Position numbers and translations under genes: made by a program. Of a stretch of 64,000 bases of DNA, positions 57,692-64,000 are shown one piece after another (position 1 is the first letter of the stretch; each line of letters begins with the position of its first letter). Source of the DNA: Colius striatus (Eukaryota; Chordata; Aves; Coliiformes; Coliidae); assembly GCF_028858725.1 (NCBI RefSeq), contig NC_084776.1:2666001-2730000 (forward strand), in the 5' to 3' direction. The notes beneath the pieces are model-generated. The model was not told the DNA's origin, made no database searches, and saw only the letters and a list, made by a program, of their open reading frames with translations.

Positions 57692-60600
57692 GTTGAGAGA
57701 GAAAGAATTGCTATTTATTCCTCTATCAGTTGGCTAGCTTGGGTTTAATGTTTCCACAGGCCACCATTTCTGCCATCAGCTTTCTTTTGACTTATGCAGG
57801 CAGTTTTTGTGTCCATGAGGCTCTTGCAAAACACTTTGTTTCACAGAGGAATAATAGAGACAAAGTGCAGATGAGACAAGCAGGTGATTTGGGCTGGTCA
57901 CTAATGGTGAGATTTGGATTAATTCAGCTCATTTTTTTAAAAAGCAGGGGGTTTTGCTGTGGATTTTTGTTAAATGTCCATTAGGGACAACAAGGAAGAT
58001 GCAGAGGGCAGTGTGCTGTAAAACAGACATCTGCTGCAACAGGCTTGACCTTGTCTTTGCAAGGATGAGTGTTCCCTCACTGAGTGCCAGTGTTCTGCCT
58101 GGGTACAAAGCATGTCAAACCCTGCCAAATCTCAGAGTCTCTTCCCAGTATCTCTTACTTTTAAAATGACAGAAGGGGCATTAAATTAAAGTCATGAGAA
58201 TGCAAAATAGTACCAGGGAAATGTATTTACAGAAATGACATCTACAATAATCTCCTCCTTATCTTCCTTTTAGACTCCACAATGTTAAAAAAACATATAG
58301 AAAGAAAGACAAGACAGAAGCTTTAAGAGGTATGGAAGATGTCATATTGAGTCCTGTTAAAGATGAGGGAAAAAGAGTTGTTCAAACTTTTCAGTCAGAC
58401 AAAGTAATAAAACAACAATTGCACTACCTAAAATATTAACTAATGCAACTGTTTTGGGCAGTTTTTATTGATTTTCCTCTCTTTGCTCTTATTAAAACTG
58501 GAAAGCTTTTTTTCTATTGGATTTTTGTCTTTTCTGCTAAATCCAGAACAGCTTCTTGTTCCCTTCAGTTCAAAGGTTGCCTCGATTTCCTTAATGCACT
58601 TCTGACTGATCATTTCTACTTAGCTTTTGTGCTTCATGACTTCTCCTCCCACCAACAGTGAGTACAGGCAAGTAAAACCTTAATTTCTTCCCAAACTTGG
58701 TGTATTTTCATTATAGATTTGTCCTTAAACATTTATGAGGGTCAGATCACTGCCTTACTCGGGCACAGTGGGGCTGGAAAGACAACGCTGTTGAACATAC
58801 TGAGTGGACTCACTTCACCTTCTGAAGGTAGGATGGAAAGGGTGGGACAAGATTGGGTGGGCTTGAATCAAAAGCTGTAAAGATCAGTGTGTTTCACCTC
58901 ATCCCTTTCATTCCTGTGAACAGGCTTTGCAACTATATACAACTACAAGCTCTCTGAAACAGGAGACAGGGAAGAGCTTAAAGGGATGGTTGGCATTTGC
59001 CCACAGTTCAACGCACAGTTTGAAGTCTTAACGGTGAAAGAAAACTTGAAAACTTTTGCAGAAATCAAGGGCATCAAACCCAAAGAGGTAGAGCAAGAGG
59101 TAAGGGTGTGTTCCCCTCTAATGCATCCCTCTGTAGCAATGTGAGCCTGCAGGCAAACCTTGTGTTTCACTAAAGGCTCCTTTAGCACTGGGAAGCTCAA
59201 AGAGCGGTGGCTGTGCCTTCGGAAAATCAAAGCTGGTGTTGAGCTTCAACCAAGTCAGCAGACAAACTGTGGTGCAACCACAGTGATTCCTCTGCTCAGC
59301 TCACAGAGATGAGGGACTGTAGCAGTCCCTGCAGTGGCTAGTCCTGTTGGTGGTGGGTCAGTGTGGGTAGCAGCTGGACTTTGGTACATGATCTTAGAAA
59401 CCATGCCTTCAGTCCCAGCCAGAAGTCTTTCATGGCTAAAATGGGGATGGAAGGACAGGTGGTGCTGGGAATGCTCATCCTTGTGCTATTCTAGGTGCAA
59501 ACCATTATGGAGCTGTTGGATATCAGTAAAGTTCAAGACACTCAAGCTGAGAAACTGAGTGGTGGGCAGAAACGGAAGTTATCCATTGGAATAGCCTTGC
59601 TTGGAAACCCCCAGGTAAAGCAGCAGCTCTGAAACACGGGGTATGTTAAGGTATATCATAACTAAAACCTTATCCATGGGCTTGGCTACATGTCCATGCA
59701 GGATTTCAGACCTCTTTAAAGCACTCACAATTAGCAAAACTCATCAATTTAATGAATTCAGTAAGTCATAACCTTGATCTTGCTAGTCTGGTTTTAAAGC
59801 AGATGGCTCCCTGAGCTCTGCAGAGCTCCCAGAAGAGTTTCCCTTGCATGAAAGGTGACCTGTGTGTCTTGCCTTCCAGACCTGAGGCTTTCAAGTGAAC
59901 ACCAAACCCAAAATACATGCAATTGCTCTGGCAACAAATAATGTCTGATTTTGTTCCTTCTGCAGGTTTTGCTCCTGGATGAGCCAACAGCTGGGCTGGA
60001 TCCTCTTTCCAGGCACCAAGTGTGGAGCCTCCTCAAGGAGCACAGAGCTGGAAGGGTGATCCTCTTCAGCACCCAGTTCATGGATGAGGCTGATATCCTT
60101 GCAGGTAACCTCAGGTTCAGCCTGTAGCATCTCTGCAGAGTAACCCTGGAGCAGCAAGTCCAGGTGTGAAGGTCAGCTGCAAAACAAATTGTGAGTCACT
60201 GCCCTACAGCATAAAATCCTTTGGCTTTTCCTTTCTTTAGACCGCAAGGCCTTTATCTCACACGGGAGGCTGAAGTGTGTCGGTTCCTCTCTGTTCTTGA
60301 AGAAAAAATGGGGGATTGGCTATCATTTAAGGTATCTTCAGCCCCAGGAACTTGTATCTGGGAACATGCATGTATGAGAAGCAACCAGAATGACTGTAAG
60401 AGGGGCACCATAGAGCAGATGTCAAAATAACATGACTTGAGTTAATATTCAGCTGAATTAACTGTATCAGCACTTTACTTCAGAGTAAGGAACGAATGAA
60501 GGATGCTGGAGTTTCATTTTTGTGTGTCCTAGCAGACACAGTGTCCTTTCTGGTGGTTTGGGTTGTTGTTTGCTTTTCAGAACTAACCACCTGATTGTTT

Positions 60601-63600
60601 TTTTCAACTGAACAGGATCCATGTCAGTGAGTCTTGTGACTTAGAGAGCGTGACATCGCTGGTTAAACGGCACATCCCCAACGCCATATTCTCAGGACAC
60701 AGTCAATATGAGCTGAGATATAAACTACCATTAGAAAATGTGAATAAATTCCCAGGTAATGTCTAGTAAAATAACCAAGAATTGCCCATAAAGAAAAAGT
60801 AATCTCAAATGTGAGGAAAGGGAAATGAAAGGGGAGCCACAAGGACTTTAGAGCTGTTGTATTTTGGTTTTCCAGATGCAATTTCCATACATTGAAGAAC
60901 AAAATGGACCACAAAGGCTTTTTCTCAGTTTGTAATGAAAAAAACAGCAGGCTAAACTGGGCTACATGTGTTACTGAGAGTTTATTCTTCTTTCTGTTAG
61001 AAGACAGTAACAAGGGGAAACTCCATATAATTGTACCAGTTGTACCTTCCTCAGTCACTGTGCCCATCACATTCAGTCTAGCCCTTCTGCCTCAAAGGGT
61101 GCATAGTCTGAAATGGGAGTGCTAAGTAGAAAAACCTCCTCAGTGAGCTATGGATGCAGCAGTTTTGTGTTCCTCCAGACCCTTTGTATCCTGCCAGCTC
61201 CTTGTTTTATCATTTTCCCTGGCACTGGAGATGCTCCACTCAGGTTGGCTCAGCTGAACCCAAGTCTGGGCTGGAGATACTCATGTTTGAAACCTTGAAG
61301 GAACTGGTATTATTTCTGTCCTGCAGATCTGTTCAGTGGCCTCGACAGCTGCTCTAACCAGGGAATCATCAATTATGGAGTTAGCATGACAACCCTGGAG
61401 GATGTCTTCCTGAAACTGGAGGGAGAAGCCCGACTGCACCAAGAAGGTACTGTCGTGGCTGCAAATACACAACCTACAGCCAAAGAGAAGGGCTGCTTTG
61501 CAATAACCCTTGGGCACATCTCCAACACTACTAGATGGCTTTTAATTTTGTCATACATTACAACATGGAAGCTGTTCTTGGACAGTAATGTGCATGTGGA
61601 AAACTCTCCACAGATGAGCACGTCCTTGGGGAGGAGTGGGCAGAAGCAGGACCACGATGCCCTGACGAGATAGAGCCAGGCTCCCTGCTGCTCTCAGACA
61701 CTGGGAAGGCAGTGGTTGGTGGCTGGGCTCTCTGGAGGCAGCAAGTCTTTGCCATGGCATGGGTGCACTTCTTAAAGCTTAAGAGTTCAGTGAAAAACCT
61801 GCGGTCAATGTAAGTACCAAAGTGACTTTCTCTTGCAGCTCTGGAGCTGGACACAGTTGCAGTAAGGAGGGGGACAATTTTCACACTGTTGTTTTGATGA
61901 GCATGTGGATTAATTGATTTTGGGTCTTGGCTGTGAATGGTCTTGGTAATTTGCACTCAGAAGAGAGGAAAGCTTCTTTCTTCCCAGAGCCAGTGATATA
62001 AAATCTGCCTTTTATGCATTTTCATTTCTCTACTGATTTATGCAAGAGACACATTTTCCTTCTGAGGAAAATAACTCAGAAACACTTTTGTTTCTGATGG
62101 AGGAGGAAGTTTTAAGATGAACTGGGGTGTACAGAGAGAGGAGGGGAAAATACTGCTTTCAGATTTCCTCTTTAATGGTTTTTAAACTTCTCTTGTGTTG
62201 GCAGTTTCTGAACTCACTTGGCTCTGTTGGTCCTCAAGCTGACATTTCCTGGTGAGGCACAAGAAACAGAAGGGACATGCTGATTCATGGAAAAAATTAT
62301 ATCTTAGGGAAGTCTGAAAGGCATTTCATAGCCCTAAAAAGCTGAGCACTCCATTTCTGAGGTCCTCTCCCTGCTAAATGTTGAGAGCCTGTGTGAATGA
62401 TCAAGGTTTGGAATTTCTGAAGTTGACGTTGGTTTATAACAGCAAGAGCGTGGGGTAACCTGCACATAGTCTGCCATTCCCAATGCACATGTCTTCTGCT
62501 GAATATCTGTTTTCAGAGCCTTTATTCATCTCTTTCTTAATGTAGTTTGCTGCTCTATGTGGTTTACCTGCTTCCTCTGGTTTTGCAACTCTGCCTGATC
62601 AGTGCCTGGCAGAGTGTGAGCTCTTGGGAGCTCTCATCTGCGCTGTACTTCTCGCCCCTGGGGAAGAAGGTTCACTCAGAGACAACCAGCCTCTTGGTCT
62701 ACAACAACACAGGTGAGAGGAACGAGCCTTTCCTCATCCTTTCTTATTCTGGGGTTTCTTGCTGTTGCCAAGGAAAATAAGTGAAAGAGCAGATGTTTGT
62801 AGGATGAAGGATATCTAAGGGAGGATGAAGGAGATCTAAGGGGAGGATGAAGGTTTTTGTAACAGGCACTATCATTTTTAAAGGGTCATGAATCAAGCCC
62901 ACTTTGGCTTCAGCAGCTGGTGAGATCCCACTGCAATGATGTGAAAGGGATATGAGATTAGAAAGGACTCAGTTCTTTCCCTGCCCCAAATCCAGACAAT
63001 GTCTGCATTTCCAGAGTGTGGGATAGTCAAACCAGGCACCATACTTCAGTAGGAGCTCACTAATGCTGAGTCACATTGATAGTCTGCTTCCACAGTCTTA
63101 CCTCCAACAATCCCACAAGTGGATGCTATTTTATACTCTCTGGCTGGAGCATGATACCTTTGGCTTCATCACAAAGAATGTATTTTGTAGCAACTCAGCA
63201 AAGGCAGAGAAACACCCAACAATGTAAAGATTCAGTCAAAGAGACTGAAATCCATCACCTTCACAAAATGTAATGTGCAAGTCTGATGTCCAGGGTGATT
63301 GGACTTTTGGTGGTCATGGGTTAAAGGAAAGAAAAAACCCCAAACACAAGCCATCAAAGACTTGAGTAATATGATTCCTTTGCTCTTGGCTTTCACACCA
63401 GGCACAGCCATCAAAGACTTCATCCAGGTGCTTGAAAGCCAAGATCTCTCAGTGGAGATAACGAACCAGGAAAATATCACAGAGGAGCTAAAACACAACG
63501 GGGCAATCAAAGTGTCTCGCAAAGGTCAGGTGAGGAGTTCTGTTCTTCTCCCATTTCTTGCCAACTATTGAATAACCGAGCAAGATGCTTCCCTCCAGTT

Positions 63601-64000
63601 CTGCCTGTGGGATGGTCCTATTGAGGAAGGCTCATAGATATAAGGATTTGAAAGAAGCTAATAAACTATGTGTTAGAGGAGTCCTTATCACCTTCATCCT
63701 TCACCTCCAGCTTTACAGACTCCCAATAACTCATCACTTGTTTTTTAGCTAACAAAGCATATGCAGAATTCCTTCAGTCCTGGATTCTCCTGGTATGCTC
63801 CTTTCCTACCATTTCTCTGCAGATGAGAAAAGCCAAGAGTTTTCTTTTTCTTTTCTTGCTCTCTGAAGAGCTACAGGTTTACAGTGTTATGTCATGTGGA
63901 GGCCATCAACTGCTTCCCAGTGCTTGTGAACGTCATTAGCAATGCTCTGCTGGGAGCCCTTAATTCCACCACTCACATCCGGATCTGGAGTCATCCATTT
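52328..64000 (+). CDS. ABCA6/8/9/10-clade ABC transporter, partial (21 coding exons, runs off the window)
   Basis: The spliced frame of 21 exons gives 1,007 codons without a stop and is cut by the window end at 64,000. A full protein of this clade has about 1,600 residues. The N terminus ([20 protein letters not shown]) matches the start of human ABCA6/8/9/10 (VxQQTxALLxKNxLKKWRMK). Order: helix 1 at about 35-53, lumenal loop, helix cluster to about 424, NBD1 with GHSGAGKT (516-523), CPQ (563-565), LSGGQ (617-621), LLLDE (638-642), then FSTQ with Gln 673 where most ABC proteins have His. The second half begins at about 865. It lies head-to-tail after ABCA5, as in mammals. One-to-one orthology to ABCA6, 8, 9 or 10 cannot be decided by eye. 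Clade members are linked to sterol and sphingolipid transport; function here is inferred. Confidence 0.9.
58274..61446 (+). CDS. downstream ABCA gene, coding exons 10-17: first nucleotide-binding domain
   Basis: Exons: 58,274-58,329; 58,717-58,827; 58,924-59,099; 59,495-59,614; 59,966-60,104; 60,241-60,331; 60,616-60,755; 61,327-61,446. Seven of the eight have exactly the same length as in ABCA5; exon 10 is 3 nt shorter. Walker A, Q-loop, LSGGQ and Walker B are intact. The H-loop reads [10 protein letters not shown], with the CAG codon at 60,074-60,076. The domain ends [19 protein letters not shown]. Confidence 0.93.
61614..64000 (+). CDS. downstream ABCA gene, coding exons 18-21: linker and start of second half
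   Basis: Exons: 61,614-61,809; 62,546-62,712; 63,402-63,529; 63,869 to the window end. Exon 18 is an acidic linker ending [19 protein letters not shown], matching the LWRQQ block of human ABCA8/9. Exon 19 carries a transmembrane helix followed by LYFSPLGKK. Exons 20-21 give the second lumenal loop ([19 protein letters not shown]). The frame is open at the right edge. The acceptor of exon 21 (CTGAAG at 63,868) is preceded by a good pyrimidine tract. Confidence 0.88.
62802..62852. repeat. short GGATGAAGG tandem repeat
   Basis: About two and a half copies of a 21-22-bp unit containing GGATGAAGG and TCTAAGGG, in the intron after exon 19 of the downstream ABCA gene. Confidence 0.8.

Noticed and set aside
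1-64000. CRISPR arrays, operons, tRNA or rRNA genes, prophage-like or other prokaryotic systems
   Set aside because: The window is vertebrate nuclear DNA. The regular repeats are minisatellites without unique spacers, and no RNA-gene fold was recognised by eye.

Overview
This is vertebrate nuclear DNA, almost certainly from a bird. Genes are split into many short exons with GT-AG introns. The interspersed repeats are nearly all CR1-type LINE fragments, with typical 3'-end wording and CR1 reverse-transcriptase remnants, and there is one GC-rich CpG-island promoter. The species cannot be told from the sequence. The window lies in the ABCA5 / ABCA6-8-9-10 lipid-transporter cluster, and every gene signal found is on the + strand.

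Layout. Positions 1-9,690 hold no gene I can recognise. They contain an antisense CR1 piece, a seven-copy 62-bp tandem repeat at 1,771-2,204 and a small 36-bp duplication. A CpG island at about 9,690-10,790 carries two different minisatellites on either side of a probable non-coding first exon that ends at a GTGAGT donor at 10,170/10,171. ABCA5 follows with 38 coding exons from 13,626 to 40,867. Their lengths add to 4,947 nt, an open frame of 1,648 codons plus stop. A likely 3' UTR of about 3.2 kb ends near the AATAAA at 44,044. CR1 copies sit in five ABCA5 introns plus the penultimate one.

Between 45,665 and 48,238 lies the broken 3' end of a second ABCA gene of the ABCA6/8/9/10 type. It has four exons matching ABCA5 coding exons 27-30 and one matching the last exon. 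The exons that would encode the second signature motif and Walker B are gone, and two frame breaks are visible.

From 52,328 to the right edge runs an apparently intact ABCA6/8/9/10-clade gene. It has 21 coding exons and 1,007 codons in the window, covering the first transmembrane domain, the first nucleotide-binding domain and the start of the second half. Its exon lengths and phases copy those of ABCA5 almost one for one, as expected of tandem duplicates. A weak candidate for its non-coding first exon ends at 50,223.

Functionally, these are full-size ABC subfamily A proteins, which move or flip lipids across membranes using paired ATP-binding domains. The window shows a head-to-tail array of one conserved member, one dead member and one divergent member whose first ATP site lacks the usual H-loop histidine.
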